NCBI RefSeq assembly: GCF_010183535.1
Contig: NC_071332.1
Location: forward strand, 22,072,001-22,136,000
Direction: 5' to 3'
Origin: Caenorhabditis remanei
Lineage: Eukaryota > Nematoda > Chromadorea > Rhabditida > Rhabditidae
Length of the DNA: 64,000 nt
The notes beneath the pieces were generated by a model. It saw nothing but the letters and a program-made list of their open reading frames with translations, ran no database searches and was not told the DNA's origin. Positions within the stretch are counted from its first letter, which is position 1, and every line of letters begins with the position of its first letter. Shown here piece by piece: positions 47,549-59,272 of this stretch. Made by a program: the position numbers and the translations under genes.

Positions 47549-50454
47549 CTTAGCAAGAGTTTGGACCATCCTATATCTGCTGTCTTTAAATATTTGTTAA
47601 TTTTTCAAACTGAAAAAATATTTTATGAGTAATAAGCTATATTTTGTCAGTTAACAACTTTTTGATATTTTGTTTAGGAACCGAGATATACCGATGCGAA
47701 CAGACACCGCTAGGTACGCCTCTATTACAGGCCTAAGGTAACAATTTCTCAGAATTTTTCTGTTTTTTTACTAGTTGAAAAAATCTGCCAACATTTTAAA
47801 GTAAGGTCATTTTTTCCCTTTCCTATAAACATTTTCTCTCCTCTTTGTCTCCCCTTAAGCGAACTACTTGACCTGTTGGGGAACCCCCTTGTCCCCCTAT
47901 TCGTCAAAGTTCACTTACTTTCAATTTCTGCTAGAATAGAAAACCATTTAGAAATCAATGAACAATTTTTTATCATCTGCTTAGCGATGTACCTGTGTTT
48001 TCTTTGTTCCCCATACTTTTACTTATACCTGTCCTAGAAGTCCCTCCTGAATTTTCCAAAGAAAAATTACTCTATGATCATCACAACAAGACACCACTAT
48101 TGTCCTCACAATTATGCAGAAGAGTAACCAGAATTTTCTCCTTCCTCGCGTCATCTGAATCGGTGTGGTCTTGATCAATTGAAGGCGAAGCTGTCTGATG
48201 ATCACTATCCATGATCATTAGCATACACTTTCTTACTGATCTACCGAACACAGAGGAGAGGTCTATGAATAGAATTAGCATAGTCTTGTGATCAACTGGG
48301 CTGATAGCCAGACATCTTCATACACAGACAAATTGAAAACCCCTCAACTATCTCACAAACTTTCTGACAGGCTCATCTACCTCGACTATACAACTGGTAC
48401 ATGTTCCACCTGAGCCAACCCTAGAGATCTGTACTAAAATCTCTTCAGACTGGCACATATGCCAGTAGTACTACTATACAACTAGCATTTGTAGCTTTAC
48501 TAATAACGAAAATAATTTGACCCCCGTCTCCTGGCTTGTGTCTCGTTTCATTTCGTGTCTTGTATACAAACATACGCGCCAGATGTCCTTGTTTGCAGCA
48601 GCAGACACCCCTCTTCCAAATTTCCTTCTTTCTTTTTTTTGAATCACGGTGATTAAACGGTCATCGACTAGACCAAGGAGAGAGTGTAATGGGATTCCCC
48701 CTAATTTGCAGAAATCGTGTCGTAGATCAAAAGTGCGAATGGATGCCCTTCCCTACTTAGGCCCCGTCATTTCCTCCCTTCACTGCTTAACAAAAAACGA
48801 ACGCCCCATCCCATTACCATCTCTCACACAAAAAGTACATGGCAGTGCCAGCCCTTGTGCCTGCCACCATCCACCCTTTCCTCTACACAAAAGCGCGCCG
48901 GGCGCCCTTTCCATTTCGGTGCCCCCCGATTCCCATCTGTTCCCTCTCTGTCCGTTTTCTCCTTCCCTCACTATGTATCATCGTCGTGGTGCGCGGGACG
49001 AGAGAGAGTGCTGGTGGTACCGGTAAAGGGGAGCACGGTGCCGCCCACGGCGGGTGCGAGGGGGAGAGTCACCCTGGCACCGAGCACCACTCTTTATTAT
49101 GCGTGAGAGAATGAGATGGTTTATTGGGGGAAGAAGGAGAAGAGTGATTAATTGAGATGGTGATGTGAGGGCGGTACCTGGATGGTGCTGGTACCAAGTA
49201 TGTATGATGGGAGAGAGGTGATTTGAAATTGATTAAGGATGGAGTTCGGACAGTTACAGAGCACTCTTTGAGCATTGGTGAACATATCAAGAAATACGTT
49301 TCCCTCCACTGAAACTGATAAACTTGATACTTTTTATGGCTTGGCCGGTCCGGAAAGGCCCGAAGGCCCAGCTTCAAAAAATGAACCAATGTTTTCAATT
49401 TTTCAGAAATTCTTCCAATTCTGAATGATAGTCGAAAATTTTACTTTTTCGCGAAAAAAATTCGAAAGTTTTGTTTCCCTGACGCCGTTTCTTTCTCCAG
49501 ATTCCTCGCACATTTCGACCGCATATTGTTTCGACCATCTACGTCGTCGTCGTCCTCAATGCCATATTATTCCGAAATTTTGCATAACCTCCCCTGATTC
49601 CTCAGATTATCCTTCTCTTCTTCCCTCGTGTTCTTGGTCTAGACCTTTGTACCGTGTTTCGACATTCGGGTGCACATTTACCACGGATTCACGTGGAAGC
49701 GGGTGGGCGACACGTGGATGTATGGGTGGTTGAGCGCATGAAACTAGAAATTCCTCATTTCTTTCAGAGATTGAGATATTGCCTTTTCATTCTTTACAGA
49801 AAAGCCAAACTCTATGTATTATCTAGAGGAATGTTGTGGGGGATAGAAATAAGAAGGGGAATTGAAAAATTGAAAAAGCAGAAAAAAATTAGAAAAAGTC
49901 ACGACAAATAATGTAAAGGGACAAAGTGCAAAGGAGCTAGATCTGTGTGATCGGATGTCTAGTTTGAATTAGACTGTCGCTCTAAGTACGATCGGTTCCT
50001 GATACACCAATTAACTAATTATCAGTCACCCCTCGGCCTGAAGCTTTTTTTTAGAATTCTAGATCAATCGGCATCACAAAAACAGCACCAGAAGTCAGAC
50101 CAATTTGGACCTGATCACTTTTTACGGAAGCAATTTCACGTGTGTTCTATCTCCCCTGATCAAGTTCACCAATTCCCCCCTTCAACTACTATTATTTGTT
50201 CCTCTCACCTCTGTTTACACAACAACACACTACACTCGTGTTTCGGCATTAGTTTTTTTGTCACCTCACCTCCACCGATCGCTGACGTTGAAGGAACGTG
50301 AACACCTTGTTTCTAGAGGAAGTATTTTTATGCGACTGGAATTGTTGTGGTTGGAATTGATCTGGAATGTTTGATGAACAGTTGAGAAGTGGTCTTGAGG
50401 CAGATGTTAGACATCTATCGAGATCGTTAGTCCACCTAAATCTGCACGAGCTTA

Positions 50455-50598
50455 CTAGAGCAGCTCATGGAGTCAGTTTGGAGTTATGGGACGTGACCTA
50501 TATCAATGGAAAGCTGAGAAAATGCTGATTCCAAATATGTATTCAGTTTTTTGAGCCCTGGTATTCGAGAAAAACGAGGTCAAAGTTTTATCCCTTGC
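50455..50598. repeat. Family B fragment (copy 6)
   Basis: CTAG, then GAGTCAGTTTGGAGTTATGG and AAAGCTGAGAAAATGCTGAT; it breaks off after GGTATTCGAGAAAAACGAGG. Left half only. Confidence 0.78.
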
Positions 50599-53500
50599 AA
50601 GTCTCCCTGGGTAATCTCCGAGTTGGCCGATCCCTTGCATTTTTAAAAGCCCTCCAACATTTGGGGAAATTTTTTTAGTATTTCGTACTAGTCCCCCTCC
50701 TCCCTCCATTAATTTCCACTCCCGCCGAAATGCCATAAATCATGATCACTTTTCGTTTTGTTTCCCTCAGACCAGGTCACATTTAGTGTGCTTCTTGCTA
50801 AGCAACACCGAGACTAGTCGACGTTTCAATGTGAAGCACTTTTGTCTAAATGCGTATGGGGCCAATCGAGGAGTCAGCAGTGAGGTGTGCAAGGGGAGTG
50901 ACTTTTAGGATTTTAGAAGACGTTGCAATCTCACGTGGCAATTTAGGGTGTCTGGAGAAAAGGGCTTCTCGGGGAGATACGTCACAGCTCACTGGAAGAC
51001 AACATATCAAAAAGGATGTTGTACTTATGGTAGCATACAAAACTAGCGTGGGCTTCTGGCCTCTAGTCTCCGATTTCCATAATCTGCACAGAAAAAAATA
51101 AATTTCAATATTTATATTCCACTCATTAGCATTGAACACTGAACTTTGGAAGGGAGAATTCTGAATTTTGTGTAGATGTCAATTGTGTTGATGTGTGAAG
51201 TTTGTAACCGGGTGGTTCGTGTACCTACATCAAGGCGCTACGGAGGAATTCGAGAAATAAAACTAGTTTGATGTCCACCACCAAACTACCCATGTATTTC
51301 CAAAAAAAACGATATGTCAATTAAAATGTTAGAGGCCTTGGATCAAAATATCAAAAAAGTTTAGATCTGATCTGCTTTATTCAAATAATCCGGTGTAATT
51401 AATCTAGGATAATCCGGCTCGCCTCATTCTGATAACCCTTTAATACACATGTTCTGGTCAATTTTTGAATTTGTTGACCGGATTAACTGGTGTTTTAACA
51501 CTTTTTTTAAAGAGATGTTAGGGCAATCAGGTAGTTTTTTTGAAATGTTCTTAATCGTGTGTTTTTCAGGCTAATTTGAATCACTGTTTCAATTACAGCC
51601 CATTTTCCAAGTCATGAGTTGCAAGTTTATCTCTATAAACTTTTAAAAGTCACCAGACACCTACACTTTTCTTGCACTTTGTTCAGGAGGCTCCCCTCTT
51701 TTCCTCTCATTTTGTCACTGATTAATTGCCAGCCTCCTCCTCCCTAGTACTACTCTTTGAGATGAAAAAGTGATAGACACACAATTACTGAAGAGACGCA
51801 GCCGGTTAAAAAGACTCTCAAAAGAAAATTGAGACTCCCACCCGAAATAAATACTGAACTGTGTTGTCTGCTGCTAGGTTGAATCAGGAATCACAATTCT
51901 CGTCGTCACTTTTTTTTTCCAATTTCTTGTCAATATTGATTTATGTGTCGTTTCATTTCTCCCCCTTCTCAACCAGCTTTTTCGGGTAAAAAGAGAATCA
52001 TCACGATGACGATGACTGTGTCACGTCATTGTCTGTGTTAAGAATAGTCCGGATGTCCTTTATGACTATATTTTAGTATATTCTTCACGTCCTCAAGCTT
52101 TCCTGTGAAATCGGTGTCCCCCCGTTTATCCGGATGTCTCCTGCTTGCTAATTACTCAATTCCTCAACGCCATATCAAATTAGTATCTTGTTTTCCCGCC
52201 GCTTCTCTAGTTTGTTGTTGTTTTTGCGTGTTTTTTGCGTATTTCGTATATATTTTCTTCTTTTTTTTGTTTTCCGCTTCCCGCTATCCTCTCCGATGAG
52301 CCTGATGACTCAAAGTTGTTTTATCTTTATTTAATGATGAATTGGCGTTATTAGTTGTAGGTTTTGAGGGAGGATAGCTTGTAGAATCAAAAAGTCTGTG
52401 GAATAAAGAGAAAAGGTGACGGGAAAGGGAATTAGACACCCGGAACCTCTGGTGGTTTTCATCTCACATTCCTTGTAATCATTCCTTTTTTCATTCTCCG
52501 TGAACCCTTTTCTTCTTAGAAACTATAAAAACCCGTACTAAGAAGAACACATTCTGATTCCCAAGAACTCCCTCACCCACAACACGGGGACCCCCAAATG
52601 TTCTATGAATTCAGAATACACCCTCACTTCAGAGCAAGAAACTCAGAGAATCAGAGGAAAAAAACTAGAAGGAGTTCCTTGTCTACTATGTCATTCTGAA
52701 AAACACAAATTCTGTGTTTTTGCTCTGTTCCTTTTTTGCCTCCCTGCGAAAAAGGAAAAAAAAAATGTTGCTTTGCCTTATAATCTCAAAACCAAACTCC
52801 ACTCTATTTTTAGACGGTTTCCAAGGAATTATCTAAAAGATATGGAAGAATCTGGAAATTTCCGAAACGCTTTTGTTTATTTACGAAAATCTGAAATTAG
52901 TCTCTGGCGCTAAAGAGTTATCATGGGGGAGAGATAAGCAGTATGTTTTTTTGTTGTGTGCTCCATTAGATTACTTTGTACTCGTTTAGTGGTATAAATG
53001 ACGTGCGCGGATTCAGAATCCTTTGTTAGTGCTTACTTGGTGATTGCAGTCTAGTCGACCCAATTCCTAAAACTCCACCACGTGGCTTAGTTCCTTGTCA
53101 CAAACAAACCACAATACAATTCTTCTTCTTCCAACACCATACCCTCTCATTTCCTTGCACATCTCACTATTCCTTTTTCACCAAAACCCTATATTTTTGT
53201 TGTGAGGAGAGCTGAAATTCTGTAGCGATGAGGGATGCACTCGTGTTTTTCTGCTCTTTTCGTCATTAAGGATTCCACTAGTTGAACTTCTTTCAAGGAC
53301 ATATTCCTTGAATGTTTTTGATGGGACGTGGACATCCGGATAAACAAATATGCATCACCGGCTCAACTCCGTCTATGAATGTTGACAAAATACATGTAAG
53401 CCTCCGTGGATCCCCTCTGACGACTATTTCCTCAGATTCGTAGAACAGTTTTCTGACATTGAGTCATTTCTTTTCTCATAATTCGAAGATTTATTTCCTG

Positions 53501-53753
53501 ACTCACTTCTAGTTTGTACATACATACTTGTCAAAGTGTTTGTTATCAGAAAAAATAAGTTCATGTGAACAAGACGTTAGTCATCTAGGGAGTGACAATA
53601 CCGCAATTTTCATACAATTTTCATAAGGTACAAAAATTTCAGAATGAGTGGGAAAAAATCAGACATCAGTTTTCATTTTTCTTTGGTTGGTGTAATTTGG
53701 AAGATCCTCGATTGATGTCAGAGTTTGGATCCTGTCTAGAATAAGCGTTCTAA

Positions 53754-54001
53754 CTAGGGAAGGCCTCCGAGTAAACGTGAGTTATAGGACGTGACCTAAG
53801 AAAAATAACAAATTATTACCTTTTAAACGACCGAAAATAAGGTAATAATTTGACATCTTTCATAACTTTGTCCTCATTTTTCTCGAATACCAGGCCTCGA
53901 GGGCAAAAACTAAATGTATATTTGGAATTAGCGTTTTTTCAGCTTTTCAATAATAAAAGTTACGTCTTATACCTCCAAACTGACTCCATGATCTTCCCTT
54001 G
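53754..54001. repeat. Inverted repeat, family B (copy 7)
   Basis: CTAGGGAAGG at the left, TTCTCGAATACCAGGCCTCG inside, and AACTGACTCCATGATCTTCC at the right. Part of the left arm is deleted. Confidence 0.78.
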
Positions 54002-54553
54002 TAAGTTCTTTAACTAAAAAAAACGCAGTCTGTCTCTTGCACATGATTTTGATGGGGAACCATTCAATCTTCCGAACCTCATACATTCTGATTAGCCTTA
54101 CTCTCTCTTGTTGACCAGTAACCCCATTCTCAGAACCACACAACAACAATTAAGAGTTCTAGTCCTCAATGCTTCTGGAACTGCTGTTTGATCCACGTTT
54201 TGAGCTGCTCTCTACTTTGCCCTGATGATGTCCTGAAGACGTCCGTACTTCTGAGCACGACGACGACAAAAAATATATAGAATACACTTCTCTAATTCTC
54301 CGCATGTGATCTATGTCTCTAGAGGGTGGCTGGAGAGATAGACAGTCAGAGGAAAAAACGAAAAAAAGAGGCGGTGCTTCAGAGGAGGCGGAGCCGCGGG
54401 ACGGAGTGTTACCTCCTCGTTCGAATCATTCCACACTTTCCTGCCTTCCATTTTCACCTCGTTTCTTTTTTTCCCTTCCTGTACTTTTTGTATGTACTTG
54501 TACCCATAATTCATACTCTATAATTCCAGCTACTCCCTCACACAAATATCACA

Positions 54554-55733
54554 ATGTTCATGGTCTCAAAGCCTTCCTTCGGAACCGGATGCTTCGCATC
54601 CGCCTCAAGTTGCCAAAGTGAATACAACGGAAAAATTGAGAGTGACGCCGTCGGAAAGCAGAAATCCTCGATTGCCGGTCTCAAAGGATCTCTTCGTCGC
54701 AACTCATCGAATCTCTCACAGGATCTCTCGACTAGTGCTCAGCCAGAAATTTGTCATGCCGATGCTACTAATGTAAGTTTTTTTTTTATTTTAGCGGGCT
54801 TTAAACCAATGAATTTGTCCAGGTGCTCATAGATCAAGAAAAAGCTTTTTGCAAAAATTTCACTTTTCTATCTTCAATTCTCATTTTCTGTCTTATGGTG
54901 ACTCTCCTAGAGCACTTCAAAGAACACATTACACAAGTTACCCCATTTTTTTGCAAGAAGATACCTGTGGTGACGTAGAAATATTTCCGATGTACAAATC
55001 TTTGACAAATTCTTAACCTTCTCCCATTTCCAGATCGAAATCAACTGCTCCTCATCAGCCAGTCGTGCATTCTATGTACGTGTAGAGGTGCCAACCGGAG
55101 AGCACGGGCTCATTCACTTCTCATCAACAGAGACCACACAAGTGTTCACACCACTTCAGACCGGATGTGGACATGGAATCTGGAAATTCGTTGTGTGCAC
55201 AATGGAGAATGGAAGGTAGGAATTTTTACCTACCAAACTTTACCACTTTGGCGCCAACGGTCATTTCCGTACCTAAAAATAGGCATCTGATAACAATAAT
55301 TATTCTAAAAATAGCATACAATTTCTCCAAAAAATTCAATTCTCTATTATTAGTTCCCTTTGTTCAAATACAAGGAACTACACACACAAACCAACTGATA
55401 ACCAGTTTTCTCTATCTCTTATCAAATTCTTTGCCAGTTGTTTGTGTATTCATTCAATCTGCAAAGGAGAAGAGGAATACTAGAAAAACCACTACTAGGA
55501 ATGTCAGTGTAATGAAATCTGATTCAGGGGTGTCTTTGCCGCGTTTTTACATTGAAAGGAATAAGCAACAAAACTGATTTCACACATTTTTCAGTGAAAT
55601 CGCCCACTCCCAAGTGTCACGCAACCTCGACGGTGTCGGAATCCTCTTCTTCAATGTCTTCGATGATCTGGAAATCCGTCTGACTCAGCAAGAGTTCCTC
55701 CACATCAGCCACTGTCATACCATTCGTCATTAG
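54554..55733 (+). CDS. Unrecognised 179-residue protein
   Basis: Model: exons 54554-54772, 55034-55215 and 55595-55733 with consistent phases. A TATAATTCCAG acceptor about 25 bases upstream of the ATG suggests trans-splicing. Codon choice is strongly biased to frequent worm codons (TCT, GTC, CTC, CGT), hinting at good expression. The N-terminal exon is Ser-rich and basic (SLRRNSSNLSQDLSTS); exons 2 and 3 look like a compact beta-rich domain (INCSSSASRAFYVRVEV, GHGIWKFVVCTMENG, GVGILFFNVFDDLEIRLTQQ) ending in HISHCHTIRH. No signal peptide or membrane segment is obvious. I do not recognise the family, and no function is assigned. Confidence 0.78.
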
Positions 55734-57743
55734 GCTCTCTCAAATCACAGAATTTTATTCATTTTCCATTCTTTATCAACTTTTTTCTCTTCCTCTCACA
55801 TCCCATCATAATTCATGCCATTCCATTTTCTCATATAGTTTTAAGAACTTTAAGAATTTAATTTTTTGAAAAACGAAACAAGAATCCAAAATCCTCGGGA
55901 TTTCTCCGGGTACTCTAACAAATTTCTCTTTGAGCAGATTTCCCACTCTTTCCGCCACTCTGAAGAATCTTTCTCATTCACAAGTTGTTCATAATAATAT
56001 CATTTGGTTATAAAATCTTTAATTTTTTTTAATTCAACGCATTTTAAGTAAAAAATCTGAAGAAAGTTACAAGACGGGTGCGCTTTAGACGCGTTACAGA
56101 GAAAACAACTTTTTTTTTGAAATTTTGATTCTCTAGGTACGATTTAGCCAAAATAAGTGAAAAAATAATGATTCTGATTTGCAGTTCACACAAAAAATAT
56201 AATCAAAAGAGCATTTTTTTAGCATTTTCCCGCAATTTTTATTATTGTTTGGTTATTTGAACTCAAAATCAAAAAAATGCTTCTAATTCTTTGAATTTCG
56301 CACTCAAGTCGTCAATTTTCTACTCTTTCTTTCCGGAAAGTTTTATGATTCCTGATAAGCCATTGCCTGCAGAGTAGACAAAGCTTTTTTGGCGCCGTAC
56401 TTATATTTTGAGATAATGAGAATGATATATACATAAGTCTAAAATACAAGAAATGACGGTTATCAGTGGCGTGACTGAGAAATTGGGAAATAATACTGAT
56501 AATGGTGTTCTTTGTTTCAGTAGAGGTTGCAAAAGTCGGGCTCGTAGTGCATGAAATCCGATTGAAGCATTAAAAGAGTCTCACTTAAAAGAAAAATTGA
56601 GGACGACAAGCTAGATCATAGAAATTAATCCAATTATACTGATTTCTAGACCAAACTCCCGCCTACTGAAGTTTTTCACTATATCCTTTGCTCCGCTGTC
56701 ACTGTCTCCCTCTACGCGGCAGCTCCTCACTCTGCATACTGCTCATCCTTCGACTGTGACCGACGTCGCTAAAAGTGTTTCAATTAGAAAAAATCAATCA
56801 TATATGCACCTAGCGAATACCGTAAAACCTGTAATAGCGACACACCCGCAGCAAGAGTTCGGTGCATCCTATCTCGGCTGTCTTTAAAGATATAAAAAGG
56901 TTTCAACTGAAAAAAACATTTTATGAACTTGCAGCTATATTATGTCAGTTAGTAACTTTTTCATATTTCCTCTGGGAACCCAAAGGAGAGTCTTACTCAA
57001 CAATAAGAATGTTGGGGGAGTTAGAACATCCCAATTATACTAATTTCTAGATCAAACTCTCGTCTACTGAAGTTCTTCACTATATCCTTTGCTCCGCTGC
57101 CAATGTCTCCCTCTATGCGGGTGCTAATCACTCTGTATACTGAACGAACGTGACTGAAACTGTTTCAATTAGAATAAATCAAGCAAATAGGAATTACCTA
57201 ACGAGATGGACGAGTATAGGTAAGACAGGAAGAATGGACCATCTCCTCTAAACAACTGATGGTCTATTGGTGATTTCCCATATTGACAACCGACTGCTTT
57301 TAAATGTGTGTAAAGAATAGCATCGAAAGAACATATGCGCCTATACGGGCCTCAATTCACACTTCTGTCAATTAGTTCAATTGAAGTTTTTGTGAAATAT
57401 AACTCTCGATTAACTGAAAGTACAGTGCTTCACATAATTATACGATCAGTACTCAAATGTTCGAGAATATCATTTGATCAAAAACAATTGATTTCGAAAC
57501 CAAGTTTGTGCAATTTCAGAAAGCGATTGGTGAGGTCTGTCGATCGGTCAAGGGCTAAATTCCACAACAATGCACACCATCACTATTTTAGTTCTTCTCA
57601 TTAATCACGAAATGTTTGTTTCTGATAAATGACATTTGTATGCATGGGCTTGTGATCACAGTTTTAATCCAGTAAACTCATTTATTTGATAGAAAAGATC
57701 TGTAAATTTAAAAAAATGTGCTGATATACAGATTTCAAATAAT
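55734..57743. other. Gene-free stretch with a duplicated segment
   Basis: 3' flank of the gene at 54554, then repeats. Segments at about 56630-56760 and 57030-57150 are diverged direct copies (both contain CTTCACTATATCCTTTGCTC then CGCTG) and flank a partial family D element. Other ORFs here are short and unsupported. Confidence 0.6.
56818..57000. repeat. TIR element, family D-like (one end only)
   Basis: Starts TACCGTAAAACCTGTAATAG, then CGACACACCC, and matches the element split by the LTR insertion at 45.7-47.7 kb. The right inverted end is missing. Confidence 0.75.
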
Positions 57744-58472
57744 TTAACAATATTTACTCTTTTGACGAAGCATTTGTTGAATGGCATTACTTACTTTGGG
57801 GTGAATCTTGTAAATATAATTGTAAATGATATAATCAACTGTTTTTCTGTCTATTTTCCCTCCTAGGTTGTCCGAAAGAATTTCTTGAAATTTACGCTTA
57901 AAAATAGTGCGAATAGCGGGAAAGCGCTTGTCCAAGAACGCGATAACGGGAGGGAAATTTTTTTCAAAAAAGTAGAAGCTATCGAGACTTCTATCTTCGA
58001 ATCGATCCCTCAAATCAAAGTATTCCTCCACGGTCAAGGCAGATGCGAGCTCGTCTGCACTCGGCTCCTTATAGTGTGTCCAGGGTCCTGGAGGAGCAAA
58101 TCCGAGAGCAGCGCGCATTTCCATCGACGCAATTAAATTGGTCGCTTCTTTGATCAAATGATTATTGAAAGCCACCACGTAAATATGTCTTATTGAATTG
58201 CCCGACAGTTGCTCGTGTTCTAGATTTGTGATGCAGGAAGCAGCAATCTTGGTCAGCTCGTCGTCAATGACGAAAGGAGGTGGAGTGGTCTGCGGCTCAT
58301 GCGCAGGGGAGACGTTGGCTGATGTTGCTGCAGATGTAGAAATGGAACTATCTGAAAAATTTGTATTATAGACACTTGGTAAGACCGAAATCAAGACATT
58401 TATATTTTTTACAAGCTTACCTGCATGTATAATTATCCCGATGCAGAGACATGTGATGAGTCTAGTTAACAT
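57744..58472 (-). CDS. Predicted secreted protein, unrecognised
   Basis: Model: exons 58421-58472 and 57744-58351, 219 residues. The first exon encodes a classic signal peptide (MLTRLITCLCIGIIIHAG), so the protein should enter the secretory pathway. The mature start is Ser/Thr/Pro-rich (SSISTSAATSANVS...), followed by a mostly helical, charged domain with FAPPGPWTHY, LTVEEYFDLRDRF, FPPVIAFLDKRFPAIR and a basic C-terminus (QQMLRQKSKYC). There are few cysteines, so it is not a disulfide-rich toxin-like peptide. It stands alone between repeats and the helicase gene. The long helix-rich body with aromatic and Pro spacing resembles nematode-specific secreted families, but I cannot place it. Confidence 0.78.
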   Translation of the reverse strand: MLTRLITCLCIGIIIHAGKLVKNINVLISVLPSVYNTNFSDSSISTSAATSANVSPAHEPQTTPPPFVIDDELTKIAASCITNLEHEQLSGNSIRHIYVVAFNNHLIKEATNLIASMEMRAALGFAPPGPWTHYKEPSADELASALTVEEYFDLRDRFEDRSLDSFYFFEKNFPPVIAFLDKRFPAIRTIFKRKFQEILSDNLGGKIDRKTVDYIIYNYIYKIHPKVSNAIQQMLRQKSKYC

Positions 58473-59272
58473 TCCTTTAGCTGAAAATATGTAACAATTT
58501 TAAATATTTTCACATAATATAAGTACATGTAAGCAATGTAGCAAAACTGGTACCAACCGAGAATGCAACGGGGATAGTCAAATATTAGGGAAGGAATATA
58601 AACAGTATTTATAATGATCTATGTAAGAATATATTAGGTTTGGTAGAGAAGTATGGGGGAATATAAGGCGAACTTTTGTACTTTGATCTCTTAGCAAGCT
58701 CAGAGTACACTGTACCCACATCCATTGTTTACATAGTGACTCATCGCTGGTAGCTGCTCTTCGTATCGATTTTCATGAATTCTAGCCGATTTACCTGTTT
58801 ATCAATAAAATTTGCATATTTGTCCACAAATGCATGTTTACGGTTACAGATTTTCAGACTCATGAAAAATTCCATATATCCGTTTCAAATTTACATAATA
58901 TGAATATCACTTGTTCAAGAATTCCATGGGTTTTAGCACCATACACTCTCTTTAGCACACACAGATCATATGAAGAAGGATTGTCGGGGGTTCGACACCT
59001 TTGCGTCTCTCAAGAAGTGCATACAAATTGCGCACTCTACACCGTGATAGGTCACTGCCTCTTCAAACACATACTCTCTCGGGGGCACGCACACAGATCG
59101 GATGAAGAAGGATTGGACCACAATTCTACATCTCTCTCTCTCTCTCACTCTCTCCCTTTCTCTCAAACCCGACACGAACTGACTCTTTTTCTTAGAATTT
59201 TTGCCCGATAATTTCTCTCTCAGACTTGATTCTAACCTATTTATTTACAGAACTGAAAAAACAACAAGAGAG
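58473..59272. other. Intergenic spacer
   Basis: Probable promoter of the secreted-protein gene and 3' flank of the helicase gene. Two diverged copies of ACACAGATC(A/G)(T/G)ATGAAGAAGGATTG lie at about 58959 and 59091, and a (TC)n run is near 59131-59163. The plus-strand ORF spanning these is not convincing. Confidence 0.6.

Larger units (their letters stand above)
45771..47553. mobile_element. Internally deleted (miniature) LTR retrotransposon with target-site duplication
   Basis: Two direct repeats of 784 bp, 45776-46559 and 46765-47548, differ by the one base I found (45797 G versus 46786 T). Each starts TGTTG and ends CAACA, as LTRs do. The 5-bp sequence CTTAG flanks both outer ends (45771-45775 and 47549-47553), a perfect target-site duplication. 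TGG directly follows the left LTR, fitting a primer-binding site, and a short GGGGAG precedes the right LTR. Only 205 bp lie between the LTRs, with no protease, reverse transcriptase or integrase. Near-identical LTRs imply a recent insertion. The strand cannot be fixed with confidence; the putative binding site suggests plus. Confidence 0.9.
45745..47741. repeat. TIR element, family D-like, split by an LTR insertion
   Basis: The left end has ACCTGTAATAGATGACCACC; the right end has CCTCTATTACAGG. The segment right after the LTR element (GCAAGAGTTTGGACCATCCT, then ATCTGCTGTCTTTAAA) matches the interior of the copy at 56818 (GCAAGAGTTCGGTGCATCCT, then ATCTCGGCTGTCTTTAAA). The original element was therefore continuous before the LTR element entered. 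Confidence 0.8.
47754..54553. other. Gene-poor region with pyrimidine-rich and G/C-rich patches
   Basis: About 6.8 kb without a supportable exon. The stretch 48820-49090 is unusually G/C-rich for the window (AAAGCGCGCCGGGCGCCC; GGTGCCGCCCACGGCGGGTG) and gives overlapping ORFs in several frames with no splice pattern; it may be a promoter or enhancer block. Family B copies lie at about 50455 and 53754. TC-rich tracts occur near 51960 and 54430. No RNA gene was found. Confidence 0.5.

Noticed and set aside
48649..49114. Overlapping Pro/Arg-rich ORFs in a G/C-rich patch
   Set aside because: Open in several frames and both strands at once, as expected from base composition; no homology or exon structure.
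58834..59211. Plus-strand 125-codon ORF
   Set aside because: It is spread over a (TC)n run and a duplicated non-coding phrase; no splice sites, motif or start context.
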